A DNA stretch of 64,000 bases from Bradyrhizobium sp. WD16 (GCF_024181725.1 NZ_CP028908.1:806001-870000); one strand, 5' to 3'; counted from the first letter of the stretch, positions 17,242 through 26,425 are shown. Made by a program: numbers and translations. The notes: generated by a model from the letters alone, not told the origin.

Positions 17242-18023
17242 GATGGCTCTCCTTCGACAATGTTGATCCGGCTATCGTCGCGGGCGCGCTCGCGGCCCTG
17301 GCCGGCCTCGTCGCGCAGCCGTTTCTGCATGTGCGACAGCCTGGTTTCGAGGAATTCCACCCGGTCGAGCACCACCGAGATCGCCTCCCCCACCGGGTCT
17401 GGCATCAGGTGGTGATCGAGATCGATGCCTCCCACCATGCGGCGATGGGTCGATTCGCGGCGCACCACCCGCGCCGGAATGCCGACCACGGTGACTTCGG
17501 GCGGGGTGCCTTCGATCACCACGGAATTGGCGCCGACGCGGGTGCCGCGCCCGAGGGTGATCGGCCCCAGGATCTTGGCGCCGGCGCCTACCACCACCCG
17601 GTCCTCGAGAGTGGGATGGCGCTTGCCGGGCGACCATGAGGTGCCGCCGAGCGTGACCCCGTGATAGAGCGTGACGTCGTCGCCGATCTCCGCGGTCTCG
17701 CCGATCACCACGCCGGCACCGTGATCGATGAAGAAACGCCGGCCGATCCGCGCCCCGGGATGAATGTCGACATTGCTGACGAAGCGGCCAAACCACGACA
17801 CCAGCCGACCGGGAAAGCGCAGGCCGGCGCGCCACAGCCGGTGCGCGATCCGGTGCCAGATCAGCGCGTGCACCCCCGGATAGGTCAGCAGCGTCTCCAC
17901 TTCGCTGCGCGCCGCCGGATCGCGCTGACGGACGCAGCCAATATCCTCCCGGATCAGGCGCAGGAGGGACGGTTCAGGCGCGTCCACGCCGGGCTCCACC
18001 AATTGCGTCACCACGTCGGTCAT
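17238..18023 (-). CDS. cysE: Serine O-acetyltransferase (nif-linked CysE)
   Basis: The 261-residue protein has the left-handed beta-helix hexapeptide repeats ([22 protein letters not shown], then [21 protein letters not shown]). The catalytic His segment ([10 protein letters not shown]) is conserved. It makes O-acetylserine for cysteine, feeding NifS/SufS sulfur mobilisation during nitrogenase assembly. The C-terminus carries an extra coiled segment ([20 protein letters not shown]). It sits between nifV (13-bp gap) and nifW (4-bp overlap), the arrangement of nif-specific cysE. Confidence 0.9.
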   Translation of the reverse strand: MTDVVTQLVEPGVDAPEPSLLRLIREDIGCVRQRDPAARSEVETLLTYPGVHALIWHRIAHRLWRAGLRFPGRLVSWFGRFVSNVDIHPGARIGRRFFIDHGAGVVIGETAEIGDDVTLYHGVTLGGTSWSPGKRHPTLEDRVVVGAGAKILGPITLGRGTRVGANSVVIEGTPPEVTVVGIPARVVRRESTHRRMVGGIDLDHHLMPDPVGEAISVVLDRVEFLETRLSHMQKRLRDEAGQGRERARDDSRINIVEGEPS

Positions 18024-18036
18024 GCTGCCGTCCTCC

Positions 18037-19239
18037 TCACGCGCAATTGGACAGGGCGCGGTTACAAACCTCGTGCCAGATCTGGCGCACGGTCTCGCTC
18101 GCCACCGGCCCCTTGTGATCGACCGCATGGGCTCTGACCCTGGCGAGAATGGCGCGCGACTGCTCCGCCGTCGCCGTCAGTCGCAGATCGGTGAGCAGCG
18201 AGGTGATCGCCGACAGGCCGGAATGCTTGCCAAGGACGATGCGGTTGCGCCGGCCGAGCAGAGTGGGATCGAGCGCCTGGTAGGTGCGCTGGTCCTTGAG
18301 CAGGCCGTCGACATGGATGCCGGATTCATGGGTGAAGATGTGTTCGCCAACGATCGCCTTGTTGAGCGGAATGCTTCGGCCGGCCGCCATCGCCACCACC
18401 GCGGCAATGCCGTCGAGCTGCGCCAGCTCGACGCCGGTATCGCGGCCGTAGAGCTGGCGCAGCGCCACGGCGACCTCCTCCAGCGGCGCGTTGCCGGCCC
18501 GCTCGCCGAGGCCCATCACGGTGACGGAGGCGTGGCTGGCGCCGGCCTTCACCGCCGCCAGGGTGTTGGCGGTGGCAAGTCCCAGATCGTCGTGGCCATG
18601 GAACTCCAGTTCGAGATCCGTGGTCGCGCGCAGCGCCGCCAGCAGCGATGCGCTCGATTCCGGATCGAGCACGCTGAGCGTGTCGGCGACGCGGAAACGC
18701 CGGGCGCCGGCAGCGGCGGCGCAGGCCACCACGTCGATCAGGAAGGCGCGATCGGCGCGCGAGGAATCCTCGCCGCCGACGGCGACCTCGAGCCCCTTGT
18801 CGCGGGCATAGCCGACCACCCGTCGCAACGTCTCGAGGGCGTTGGCGCGGCGACCGCCGAGCTTGGCGGCAATCTGCACGTCGGAGACCGGCAGCGACAG
18901 GTTGACCATGCCGACGCCGGTCTGCAGGGCTGCATCGACATCCTCGACCCGCATCCGGCACCAGGCGATGGTGGTCAGCGGCAAGTCCGCCTCGACAATG
19001 GCGCGGATCGCGGCGATTTCCTCGATCCCCATGGCAGGCGTGCCGGCTTCGATCTCGGGAACGCCGGCGCGGGCCAGCGCGCTGGCGATGGCGACCTTCT
19101 CGGCCGTCGTGAAGGCGACGCCAGGCGCCTGCTCGCCATCGCGCAACGTGGTGTCGTTGAGAATGACGCGTCGCTGACCGGTCGCGGTCGCAGCTTCGGG
19201 GCGGGGCGAGAACTTCGAGGTCGGACTGGGCATGGGCAT
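18037..19239 (-). CDS. nifV: Homocitrate synthase
   Basis: The 400-residue enzyme has the DRE-TIM metallolyase signatures: [17 protein letters not shown] near the N-terminus, [16 protein letters not shown] with the metal-binding His, and [12 protein letters not shown]. It condenses acetyl-CoA and 2-oxoglutarate to homocitrate, the organic ligand of FeMo-co. Presence of nifV means fixation need not depend on plant homocitrate, as in free-living diazotrophs. ATG 19239 is chosen; a GTG at 19248 and an ATG at 19233 are also in frame. Confidence 0.92.
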   Translation of the reverse strand: MPMPSPTSKFSPRPEAATATGQRRVILNDTTLRDGEQAPGVAFTTAEKVAIASALARAGVPEIEAGTPAMGIEEIAAIRAIVEADLPLTTIAWCRMRVEDVDAALQTGVGMVNLSLPVSDVQIAAKLGGRRANALETLRRVVGYARDKGLEVAVGGEDSSRADRAFLIDVVACAAAAGARRFRVADTLSVLDPESSASLLAALRATTDLELEFHGHDDLGLATANTLAAVKAGASHASVTVMGLGERAGNAPLEEVAVALRQLYGRDTGVELAQLDGIAAVVAMAAGRSIPLNKAIVGEHIFTHESGIHVDGLLKDQRTYQALDPTLLGRRNRIVLGKHSGLSAITSLLTDLRLTATAEQSRAILARVRAHAVDHKGPVASETVRQIWHEVCNRALSNCA

Positions 19240-19308
19240 TCCGGGCACCTGCTGTCCCCGGAGCGCCGGACAATTCAGTCTCGGCCGCCGTGGGTCGAAC
19301 TTATCCGT

Positions 19309-19325
19309 AGCAACCCCTATGCCAC
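19309..19325 (-). promoter_or_regulatory. Sigma-54 -24/-12 promoter of nifV-cysE-nifW
   Basis: On the minus strand it reads TGGCATaggggTTGCTA, GG-N10-GC exact, about 70 bp upstream of the nifV start. Confidence 0.75.
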
Positions 19326-19380
19326 TGGCAGCCGCCCCATAACACCATGGTTCTCAACGGCTTTTTCGCGCCTCCGGCGC

Positions 19381-19396
19381 TGTCGCAAAGGCGACA
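19381..19396. promoter_or_regulatory. NifA upstream activator sequence for nifV
   Basis: TGTcgcaaaggcgACA is a full TGT-N10-ACA with a palindromic centre (CGC...GCG), about 60 bp upstream of the nifV -24 element. Confidence 0.7.
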
Positions 19397-19476
19397 GAAC
19401 AGCGGCCGGTGTCGGAACGACGAGACGGGGTTGAAACGCCAGGGACGACCCGCGTCGCAAGATCGTGCGCTCCGGC

Positions 19477-19932
19477 TCACACCGCTTTGCGACGCAGATG
19501 AATGACGACGTCGATGCTGGCGATCTCGTAGCCGGATAGCGGCGCCGGCATCTTCTCGACCACGACCCCGGGCGACGGCGTGTCGAACAGCCGATTCTCG
19601 CCGGCGACGAAGAAATGGTGATGGCAGCCCGGATTGGTGTCGAAGAAGGACTTCGAGCCGTCCACGCCGATCTGGCGCAGCATTCCGGCGCGCGTGAACT
19701 GGTGCAGCGTGTTGTAGACGGTGGCGAGCGAGATCGCCATGTCGTTGGCGACCGCCTCGGCGTGCAGCATCTCGGCGGTGAGGTGCCGGCCACCGCCTCC
19801 GAACAGCAGCCGGCCCAGCAACAACCGCTGCCGCGTCGGCCGCAGCCCGTGCCGGCGCAACAGGTCGGCGCAGTCGAACGCCGGCGCGAGTCGCGCCACC
19901 GGCGTTCGCAGCGTGACGGCGGCCACCGTCAT
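19477..19932 (-). CDS. Fur-family regulator, Irr-like
   Basis: The 151-residue protein has a winged helix (LRPTRQRLLLGRLLFGGG then ISLATVYNTLHQFTRAGML) and a C-terminal metal/haem domain with GCHHHFFVAGENRLFDTP. The HHH run and absence of CxxC zinc motifs match Irr, the rhizobial iron regulator. Its ATG overlaps the nifQ stop, so a second iron regulator appears to be embedded in the nif island and may link iron or haem status to fixation. The chromosomal Irr is presumably elsewhere. Confidence 0.8.
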   Translation of the reverse strand: MTVAAVTLRTPVARLAPAFDCADLLRRHGLRPTRQRLLLGRLLFGGGGRHLTAEMLHAEAVANDMAISLATVYNTLHQFTRAGMLRQIGVDGSKSFFDTNPGCHHHFFVAGENRLFDTPSPGVVVEKMPAPLSGYEIASIDVVIHLRRKAV

Positions 19933-20684
19933 GGCGATGCCTCCGCGGTCCCGACCGGATCTGCGGCACCGGCCCGGCGGCGCGCCGCCATCCGGCTCTC
20001 GCCGCTTTCGTCACCGAAGCAGGAGTGGAAGTCGGCACATTCGGTGCAGACCGGCGTGGTGCACATCACGAAGCCGTCGTCTTCGCACATCGAGCGATAG
20101 AAGAAACGCTTCCAGCGCATGTTGCGGGTATTGCGCTCGGCGAGCGGGGCGAAATGGCGCTGCAGCAGCCGGCTCAGTTCGGCCCGCTCGCGCAGGCCGA
20201 GGTCCTCCCAGAGGTGGTTCGGCTCCATGCTCCGGCGCGCCACCATGGCGGCGAGCCAGTGCCCCACCTCGCCCTGCGTCGAACGCCGCGCCTGCAGCAG
20301 TTCGCGCAGCATCGCGACCTCATCGTCCTCCGCCGTCGCCCGCGCTGCGGTTGCCGCCAGGCCCCTCCGGAGCGGAAAGAAGCGCTCCAGCAGGACGGCG
20401 AGTTCCGGCGCGGTCAATCCGCTGCGCTCGGACACAGACCCGCCCTCGGCGGCCGCGACCGCCAGGATGCACGCCAGCACATGGCGATCGAAACTGGTGT
20501 CGTCCGCGATCACCGCCGCGGCCGGCTCGATGCCGGTCAGGCTGCGATAGAAAGCGGCGCAGCTCTGCAATTCGGCCGGACGCGGCTCGGCGACGTTGGG
20601 TTCATTCGAGCGCGCATCTGTGACGATCACGGCCATCGGCATCGCGCCGATATCCGGCTGCAGCCCTCGAACGACGACGCTCAT
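19929..20684 (-). CDS. nifQ: NifQ molybdenum donor for FeMo-co
   Basis: The 251-residue protein ends with the NifQ cysteine motif C-x4-C-x2-C-x5-C in VMCTTPVCTECADFHSCFG, preceded by RNTRNMRWKRFFYRSMCEDD. NifQ carries a Mo-Fe-S cluster and supplies Mo to NifEN/NifH. ATG 20684 is chosen because GGGAG lies just upstream. It follows nifH copy 1 by 184 bp, across a terminator-like hairpin, and overlaps the Irr-like gene by 4 bp. Confidence 0.9.
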   Translation of the reverse strand: MSVVVRGLQPDIGAMPMAVIVTDARSNEPNVAEPRPAELQSCAAFYRSLTGIEPAAAVIADDTSFDRHVLACILAVAAAEGGSVSERSGLTAPELAVLLERFFPLRRGLAATAARATAEDDEVAMLRELLQARRSTQGEVGHWLAAMVARRSMEPNHLWEDLGLRERAELSRLLQRHFAPLAERNTRNMRWKRFFYRSMCEDDGFVMCTTPVCTECADFHSCFGDESGESRMAARRRAGAADPVGTAEASP

Positions 20685-20836
20685 CTGTCGCTCCCGTGCA
20701 GTTCGCACCTCATCGCCACGAGCTCGCCACCGGCGGCTTCATGCAGCGTGATCGGAAAAAGGCGGAACCAGCGCCGCCTGGCCCGGCTCCGCAGGAGATT
20801 GGCAAGGCTCCAAGATTTCCCCGCCAAATGGAAAGA

Positions 20837-20862
20837 GCGGCCGGCTCGAAGAAGCCGGCCGC
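20837..20862 (-). terminator. Hairpin after nifH copy 1
   Basis: On the minus strand GCGGCCGGCT-tcttcg-AGCCGGCCGC is followed by TCTTTCC, 7 bp beyond the nifH stop codon. This likely attenuates read-through into nifQ, giving high nifH and lower nifQ expression. Confidence 0.65.
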
Positions 20863-20868
20863 AATCGT

Positions 20869-21777
<909 letters not shown>

Positions 21778-21907
21778 CTAATGAAACCGCGCCTCTCGCG
21801 CAGACTGTTTCTCTCAAGAAACGGCACACGGGCTGCGGGAAGGAGAGCATCGCTCGTCATCAGCGTCGGCGTGCTCTCAGCCCTCACTCGTTTTGCGAGA
21901 CGTTATG

Positions 21908-21924
21908 AGCAACCGCCGTGCCAC
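21908..21924 (-). promoter_or_regulatory. Sigma-54 -24/-12 promoter of nifH copy 1
   Basis: On the minus strand it is TGGCACggcggTTGCT, a perfect match (GC 21909-21910 and CC 21921-21922 on the plus strand). The predicted leader is about 145 nt. Confidence 0.85.
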
Positions 21925-21993
21925 TTTCGGCCGCGTGCCATAAACGATTGATGCTGAAGAATAATTCGCAGCTGACGCCGGCCTGCTCCACGC

Positions 21994-22037
21994 TGTTCAG
22001 AACCCGACAGCAGCGGCGCGCTGTTCGAAACGAGACA
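21994..22037. promoter_or_regulatory. Two NifA UASs shared by nifH copy 1 and the divergent receiver gene
   Basis: TGT-N10-ACA is found at 21994-22009 (TGTtcagaacccgACA) and 22022-22037 (TGTtcgaaacgagACA). They lie between two divergent -24/-12 elements: about 72 and 100 bp from the nifH one, and 88 and 60 bp from the receiver one. Confidence 0.8.
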
Positions 22038-22095
22038 CGCCGGGAGGCCCGACGGCAGCGGACCGGTTGAGGTGTTCCGGCTTCGCAGGCGCAGC

Positions 22096-22111
22096 CGGAA
22101 CAAAACTTGCT
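22096..22111 (+). promoter_or_regulatory. Sigma-54 -24/-12 promoter of receiver gene 1
   Basis: cGGAACaaaacTTGCT has GG 22097-22098 and GC 22109-22110, spacing exact. It faces away from the nifH promoter. Confidence 0.65.
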
Positions 22112-22161
22112 AGTCGTCTCCCAACCGGCGCGGTGTGCGCGCCCAATGTGAGGAGATCGAC

Positions 22162-22593
22162 ATGCAGATCGGCGTCGAAACATCCAAGGCCGTCGACCAG
22201 CGCCGCGTGTTCGTGGTCGACGACGACGAGATCATCCGCGCGGCGTTGCAGTTCATGCTGCACGACGAGATCGAGACTCATGAACTCGCGACCCCGGAGG
22301 AGGCCTACGACAAGGGCACCGACTGGCTGACGCCACACGTGGTGCTGCTCGGCGTCTCCTTCATCAAGGCGCGCGGCAATGCCCTGGTCGGCGAGATGGC
22401 GGCGAAGTTTCCCGGCGTGCGCATCCTGATCGTCTGCGAGAAAGCCGACGAGACCACCGCGGTGGAGGCGATCCGCGCCGGCGCCCATGGCGCCCTGGTG
22501 AAACCGCTGACGCTCGAGGCGGTGCGCAAGAAGGTGGACACCATCCTTGGCCGCGGCGGTGCCGCGCCGCTGGTGCAGCTCAGTATGATGTGA
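22162..22593 (+). CDS. Receiver-domain protein without phospho-acceptor Asp (copy 1)
   Basis: The 143-residue stand-alone receiver fold has the acidic pocket VFVVDDDEIIRAALQFML, a beta-4 strand RILIVCEKADET and the conserved Lys in ALVKPLTLEAVRKK. The beta-3 segment that should read PDLVLLD reads PHVVLLG, so the phospho-acceptor is Gly64, and the beta-4 Thr/Ser is Cys. No output domain follows. It is thus probably phosphorylation-independent, acting through protein-protein contact. It is transcribed divergently from nifH copy 1 across shared UASs and followed by an ArsC-like gene and a rhodanese. Confidence 0.8.
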   Translation: MQIGVETSKAVDQRRVFVVDDDEIIRAALQFMLHDEIETHELATPEEAYDKGTDWLTPHVVLLGVSFIKARGNALVGEMAAKFPGVRILIVCEKADETTAVEAIRAGAHGALVKPLTLEAVRKKVDTILGRGGAAPLVQLSMM

Positions 22594-22608
22594 GCGGGCG
22601 CGACGCGC

Positions 22609-23043
22609 ATGACCACCGTGACGTTCTTCGAAAAGCCGGGCTGCGCCACCAATGCCCGCCAGCGCCGCATGCTGGAAGCCGCCGGCCACGACCTCGTGGT
22701 CCGCAGTCTTCTCAGCGAACCGTGGACCGCGGCGGAGCTCCGCGGCTATTTCGGTTCGCTGCCGGTCAAGGCCTGGTTCAATCCGGCGGCGCCGGCCGTG
22801 AAATCCGGCGCCGTCGACCCCGCCACGACGGATGCCGACACCGCGCTGGCACTGATGGTCGGCAATCCCCTGCTGATCCGCCGGCCACTGATCGCCAGCG
22901 GCGGCGTGCGCAGCGCCGGCTTCGACAGCGCGCTGGTCGCCGACCTCCTGGGGCACCCCGCCGAGCCCCGCGACGGCAGTTGCTCGCGACCCGGACCCGA
23001 CGCATCCTGCCCGTCCCCCGCACCGGCCGGCGAGCCGTCATGA
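22609..23043 (+). CDS. ArsC/Spx-like nitrogenase-associated protein
   Basis: The 144-residue protein begins MTTVTFFEKPGCATNARQRR, the thioredoxin-fold ArsC/Spx opening with a single Cys (CATN, not CxxC). WTAAELRGYFGSLPVKAWFNPAAPAVK and NPLLIRRPLIASGGVR are typical of the 'nitrogenase-associated protein' branch near nif genes. A Pro/Ser-rich tail of ~25 residues follows. The biochemical role is unresolved; redox or arsenate-reductase-like chemistry is possible. Its stop overlaps the next ATG (ATGA). Confidence 0.8.
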   Translation: MTTVTFFEKPGCATNARQRRMLEAAGHDLVVRSLLSEPWTAAELRGYFGSLPVKAWFNPAAPAVKSGAVDPATTDADTALALMVGNPLLIRRPLIASGGVRSAGFDSALVADLLGHPAEPRDGSCSRPGPDASCPSPAPAGEPS

Positions 23044-23354
23044 CCCGGCCGCGCATCCCCTTCCGCCGCATCGACTGCGAGGAGTTCGATGCCTGCCGCA
23101 ACGACGGCGCCACCGTGTTCGATACCCGCGACGCCGCGGCTTTCGCCGCCGGTCATGTCGAGGGCGCCACCCGACTGACCCAGGCCAATATTTCGGAAAT
23201 TCTCGCCGGCCTGCCGCGAACGACGCCGGTGCTGATCTATTGCTATCGCGGCAACGCCAGCCGCGAATACGCGCAGATCCTGTCCGATTTCGGTTTCAAC
23301 GACGTCAGCAGCCTCGACGGCGGCTACGAGGCGTGGCGGCAAAGGCGGCGATAG
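23040..23354 (+). CDS. Single-domain rhodanese
   Basis: This 104-residue GlpE-like rhodanese has DTRDAAAFAAGHVEGATRL and the active-site loop LIYCYRGNASREY with the catalytic Cys, followed by LDGGYEAW. Rhodaneses transfer sulfane sulfur; here it could serve Fe-S assembly with the ArsC-like protein. It overlaps the preceding gene by 4 bp and ends the operon that starts with receiver gene 1. The gap to the convergent ferredoxin gene contains dispersed-repeat copy C. Confidence 0.85.
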   Translation: MTRPRIPFRRIDCEEFDACRNDGATVFDTRDAAAFAAGHVEGATRLTQANISEILAGLPRTTPVLIYCYRGNASREYAQILSDFGFNDVSSLDGGYEAWRQRRR

Positions 23355-23384
23355 CCGGCAGGTGATGGCCGATGCGCCGCCTGT

Positions 23385-23458
23385 TCTGCGCCGCCATCGC
23401 CCGCTTCAAGCCGGCGAGCCAGTCCGCCGGGACGGCGGTGAAGGGCAGAGCGTCCGCC
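23385..23458 (-). repeat. Dispersed ~75-bp repeat, copy C
   Basis: On the minus strand its translation ADALPFTAVPADWLAGLKRA parallels copy B near 12.8 kb. It lies in the convergent gap between the rhodanese and ferredoxin genes. Confidence 0.5.
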
Positions 23459-23471
23459 GCGGCCTGCACCA

Positions 23472-23834
23472 TCACTTCTTCAAGATCATCACCAGCCGGT
23501 CGACACGCTTGCCGTTGACGAGGTGGGACTCGACGATTTCGTCGACGTCCTCGGGCGTCGTCGGCCGATACCAGATGCCTTCCGGATAGACCACCAGCAG
23601 CGGACCGGCGGCGCAGAAGCCAAGACATCCCGACGCGGTGAAGCCGACGTCGCCGAGGCGACGCGCCTCGATGGCCTTGGCAAGGCGATCCCACAACGGC
23701 TGCGATCCCGACGCGCCGCAACTGCCGCGCGGATGGCTCGGCGGCCGCTGGGTGACACAGCCGAAGGCGTGAATCCTGTAGACCTGGGGCAGTTCGAAAT
23801 CGGCCTCTTCGGCCATGACGGTCTGATCGGTCAT
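23472..23834 (-). CDS. Thioredoxin-like [2Fe-2S] ferredoxin
   Basis: The 120-residue protein carries four Cys in the thioredoxin-like ferredoxin pattern: HAFGCVTQRPPSHPRGSCG and later FTASGCLGFCAAGPLLVVYPEG. This family (COG3411, like A. vinelandii FeSII-type folds) binds a [2Fe-2S] cluster. Its start overlaps the end of the Grx4 gene by 4 bp, so ferredoxin, glutaredoxin and BolA are one transcript. A redox or Fe-S delivery role during fixation is inferred from the context. Confidence 0.8.
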   Translation of the reverse strand: MTDQTVMAEEADFELPQVYRIHAFGCVTQRPPSHPRGSCGASGSQPLWDRLAKAIEARRLGDVGFTASGCLGFCAAGPLLVVYPEGIWYRPTTPEDVDEIVESHLVNGKRVDRLVMILKK

Positions 23835-24169
23835 GACAGCGCCGGGCTCGCGATGCCCTTGTCGCCGAGCAGGGTGGCGAGTTCGCCGGTCTTGAACATC
23901 TCCCTGACGATATCGGCGCCGCCGATGAATTCGCCCTTGACATAAAGCTGCGGAATGGTCGGCCAATTGGAATAGGCCTTGATGCCTTCACGGATCTCGC
24001 CGTTGGCCAGCACATCGACGCTGGCATAGGTCACCGACAGTGCGGAGAGCACCTGCACCACCGCGCCGGAGAAGCCGCATTGCGGCGCCGACGGGCTGCC
24101 CTTCATGAACAGGACGACATCGCTGCCGGTGATGATGTCCTTGATCTGATCGAATGTCGCGTTTGTCAT
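23831..24169 (-). CDS. Monothiol glutaredoxin, Grx4 (CGFS type)
   Basis: The 112-residue protein has the CGFS active site in LFMKGSPSAPQCGFSGAVV, then WPTIPQLYVKGEFIGGADI. ATG 24169 has GGGAG at the right spacing. CGFS glutaredoxins hold and transfer a bridging [2Fe-2S] cluster, often as a heterodimer with BolA, whose gene is 88 bp upstream. Normally these are housekeeping genes; a nif-island copy suggests dedicated Fe-S trafficking. Confidence 0.9.
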   Translation of the reverse strand: MTNATFDQIKDIITGSDVVLFMKGSPSAPQCGFSGAVVQVLSALSVTYASVDVLANGEIREGIKAYSNWPTIPQLYVKGEFIGGADIVREMFKTGELATLLGDKGIASPALS

Positions 24170-24205
24170 CTTCAACTCCCCGAAAGCTCGCGCTCGGCAG
24201 CATCA

Positions 24206-24245
24206 TGCAAGGATGATGCAAGGATGATGCAAGGATGACGCAAGG
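24206..24245. repeat. Short tandem repeat between grx4 and bolA
   Basis: An 11-bp unit (atgcaaggatg) occurs about three and a half times (catgcaaggatgatgcaagg and onward). It fills much of the 88-bp spacer. Confidence 0.7.
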
Positions 24246-24257
24246 CCGGATTCCGCC

Positions 24258-24491
24258 CTATCCCGGAACGAAGGTTTCGAGCGCCAGCGCGTGCAGCGCG
24301 CCGCCCATCCGGCCGTTCAGCGCCGCATAGACCATCTGGTGCTGCTGCACCCTGGTCTTGCCGGCGAAGGCCTGCGAGGTGATGCGGGCGCCGAAATGGT
24401 CGCCGTCGCCGGCGAGGTCCGCCACCACCACATGAGCGTCCGGAAACGCCTCCCGGATCAGCCGCTCGATTTCGTCGCCCGTCATCGCCAT
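24258..24491 (-). CDS. BolA family protein
   Basis: The 77-residue protein has the BolA fold sequence IERLIREAFPDAHVVVADLAGDGDHFGARITSQAFAGKTRVQQHQMVY. The region where mono-Cys BolAs place Cys or His reads GDGDHFGA, the BolA2-like type that partners CGFS glutaredoxins. It is first in a bolA-grx4-ferredoxin operon, with a possible sigma-54 promoter upstream. Confidence 0.88.
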   Translation of the reverse strand: MAMTGDEIERLIREAFPDAHVVVADLAGDGDHFGARITSQAFAGKTRVQQHQMVYAALNGRMGGALHALALETFVPG

Positions 24492-24535
24492 CGTGGTTCT
24501 CTCCCGTCCATGGTCACGCGTTGCACCCGCCCCCA

Positions 24536-24551
24536 TGCAAGGGCCAAACCA
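24536..24551 (-). promoter_or_regulatory. Possible sigma-54 promoter of bolA-grx4
   Basis: On the minus strand TGGtttggcccTTGCAT has GG-N10-GC spacing and a good -12 half, but TTT instead of CAC in the -24 half. The UAS at 24560-24575 is only 10 bp further upstream, unusually close. Confidence 0.4.
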
Positions 24552-24559
24552 GCCCGTCC

Positions 24560-24575
24560 TGTCCTGTTTGCGACA
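24560..24575. promoter_or_regulatory. NifA UAS between bolA and the YqeB-like gene
   Basis: TGTcctgtttgcgACA. It is 97 bp upstream of the plus-strand -24 element at 24672, a normal activator distance, so it most likely serves the YqeB-like gene. Confidence 0.65.
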
Positions 24576-24670
24576 AAGTCGCACCGCGCCCCGGCCCACG
24601 TGCCCGGCCGCCTCGCCAACGCGGCGGGTAAGCCGTTGCAAGCCCGTCCATTTCCCGACAGTTCCAGCCG

Positions 24671-24686
24671 CGGCCCGGCTCTTGCT
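24671..24686 (+). promoter_or_regulatory. Sigma-54 -24/-12 promoter of the YqeB-like gene
   Basis: cGGCCCggctcTTGCT has GG 24672-24673 and GC 24684-24685. With the UAS it would drive the plus-strand genes from 24.8 kb. Confidence 0.6.
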
Positions 24687-24800
24687 TCGTGGCTGCGCGA
24701 GTTGCGCGTCGGATACCAGGTGTCACCTTCTCGGCGACGCCCGAGCCGGCGTGCCGCTTTGAGGATCGTCAGCTCGTGCCTGAGCGACCGGGAACAACGA

Positions 24801-25667
24801 ATGGACACGGATCAGCAGAGGGGCCGCCGGCGCTTGCGCCGGTCCGCGGTCATCCTGGGGACGAACGAGATCGCCTCGGCGGTTGCGGTCGCGCTGCGCC
24901 GCAACGACTACGACGTCGTCATGTCCCACGACCCCTCGCCGCCGGTGATCCGGCGCAAGATGGCCTTCCATGACGCCCTGTTCGGCGATCCGGTGAGTCT
25001 GGGCGGCATCGCCGCCGAGCGCGTCGACAGCAGCCTCGCCCTTCGCGGCCTGCTTGGCCGCACCGACGGCGTCATCATCACCGAGCTCGGGCTGCTCGAT
25101 CTCATCGTCATCCAGGCGATCGATCTGCTGGTCGATGCCCGGCTGCAGAAATATGCCGCCAAGCCGGACCTGCGCCGCCTGGCGCGATCGACCGTCGGAT
25201 TGGGTCCCGGCTTTGTCGGCGGTCAGAATTGCGACATTGCCGTGGAGACGCGGCCCGGCAAGGCCGGCACGATCATCGAACACGGCGCGACCGACGAGGC
25301 CGACGGCGTTCCCGGACTGCTCGGCGAGGCCGCGGCCGAACGCTTCGTCCGGGCCGAGGTCAACGGCCGCTGGCACACCGCCGTCGAGATCGGCACGCGG
25401 GTCTACAGGGATTTCATCATCGGCCATCTCGCCAATATTGCGGTGCCGGCGCCGTTCGACGGATTGCTGCGCGGCGTCGTCCGCGACGACACCGAGGTTC
25501 TTGCCGGCAGCAAGCTGCTCGAAATCGATCCGAGGGGGCGCGCCGCCAGCGCCACCGAGATCGACGACCGGGTGAAGCAGATCGCGGCGGCGGTCATCCG
25601 CACCCTGGCGCTGCGCGAGGCGGGCCTTGCCGAGCGGTCCGGGCCCAAGATCCACCTGGTGAAATGA
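24801..25667 (+). CDS. YqeB-like molybdenum-hydroxylase accessory protein
   Basis: The 288-residue protein resembles the YqeB/EF2563 family: AVILGTNEIASAVAVALRRNDYDVVMSHDPSPPVIRRKMAFHDALF, then GIAAERVDS and later LGPGFVGGQNCDIAVET. The family is named for a link with molybdenum hydroxylases, but no such enzyme gene is present; here it sits behind a NifA-type promoter. A role in molybdenum or cofactor handling for nitrogenase is a guess from context. Start chosen at the ATG giving the family N-terminus. Confidence 0.7.
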   Translation: MDTDQQRGRRRLRRSAVILGTNEIASAVAVALRRNDYDVVMSHDPSPPVIRRKMAFHDALFGDPVSLGGIAAERVDSSLALRGLLGRTDGVIITELGLLDLIVIQAIDLLVDARLQKYAAKPDLRRLARSTVGLGPGFVGGQNCDIAVETRPGKAGTIIEHGATDEADGVPGLLGEAAAERFVRAEVNGRWHTAVEIGTRVYRDFIIGHLANIAVPAPFDGLLRGVVRDDTEVLAGSKLLEIDPRGRAASATEIDDRVKQIAAAVIRTLALREAGLAERSGPKIHLVK

Positions 25668-25705
25668 TCGTCGACCGATGAACAGCGCGAGATGAGCAGC
25701 GCCAG

Positions 25706-26212
25706 ATGAGCATGATGACGCAACGGCCAGTCCGGATCGAACTCGCGCCGGAGCGCGACGGCATCAATTTCGGCGAGCTGCCCGCGGCGATCGACGCCCT
25801 GCTCCAGCAGGGCGTCGCGGCCTATCGCAGCGACTATAGCGCGGCCGACCGGCTGTTTCGGCAGGCCCTGGCCGCGGCACCGACGGTGCTGCCGGTCTAT
25901 TTCTGCCTGTACAAGATCCACACCTATCGCGGCAATCTCGATGCGGCGCGCGACGCCGCCGAGAGCGGCTTGCGCGAAGCCGCGCGCCAGGCCGGCTGGC
26001 CCGCGGACTGGCGCGCCTGGCGGGCGGGCATCGCGACGGCGGACGATGCCGGCCATTTTGCCCTCTACACGCTGAAGGCGCTCGCCTTCATCCACCTGCG
26101 GCGCGACAACCTCGATCTCGCGCGCGAAATGCTGGCGGCGCTGGCACTGCTCGATCCCGCCGGCGCAGTCGGCTGGACCGTGGTCGCCGCGCTCGCCGAC
26201 GCAGTGAACTGA
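25706..26212 (+). CDS. TPR-like protein (paralogue of the 33.5-kb gene)
   Basis: The 168-residue protein is helical, with TPR-like pairs: AAYRSDYSAADRLFRQALAAAPTVLPVYFCLYKIHTYRGNLDAARDAAESGL and then ALKALAFIHLRRDNLDLAREMLAAL. It shows the same spacing and phrases (YFYKGRL..ALTMAERCL, FTLKGYAYLQMRLGNL) as the TPR gene at 33537-34076. TPRs scaffold protein complexes; a nitrogenase-assembly role is possible but unproven. It follows the YqeB-like gene by 38 bp. Confidence 0.65.
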   Translation: MSMMTQRPVRIELAPERDGINFGELPAAIDALLQQGVAAYRSDYSAADRLFRQALAAAPTVLPVYFCLYKIHTYRGNLDAARDAAESGLREAARQAGWPADWRAWRAGIATADDAGHFALYTLKALAFIHLRRDNLDLAREMLAALALLDPAGAVGWTVVAALADAVN

Positions 26213-26261
26213 TCTTCGAAGCGGATCGCTCACGCCCCTTCAAACGACAGAGCTGGCGAAC

Positions 26262-26277
26262 TGGCATCGCGCTTGCA
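26262..26277 (+). promoter_or_regulatory. Sigma-54 -24/-12 promoter of the SufT-like gene
   Basis: TGGCATcgcgcTTGCA matches the consensus exactly in spacing (GG 26263-26264, GC 26275-26276). No TGT-N10-ACA was found in the 200 bp upstream. Confidence 0.7.
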
Positions 26278-26425
26278 CAATACTTCACGGCGGCCGCAAG
26301 CCGCGGTGAAGTGGAGCGGGCATCGTGGATTTTTGTCGCATTCGCGCAAGGATCGAACGACACCGTGTCGGGCTCGTCGCAGAGCCGCGGCCAGGATCGC
26401 TCCATCGCAATCGAAAGGCGCGCCC

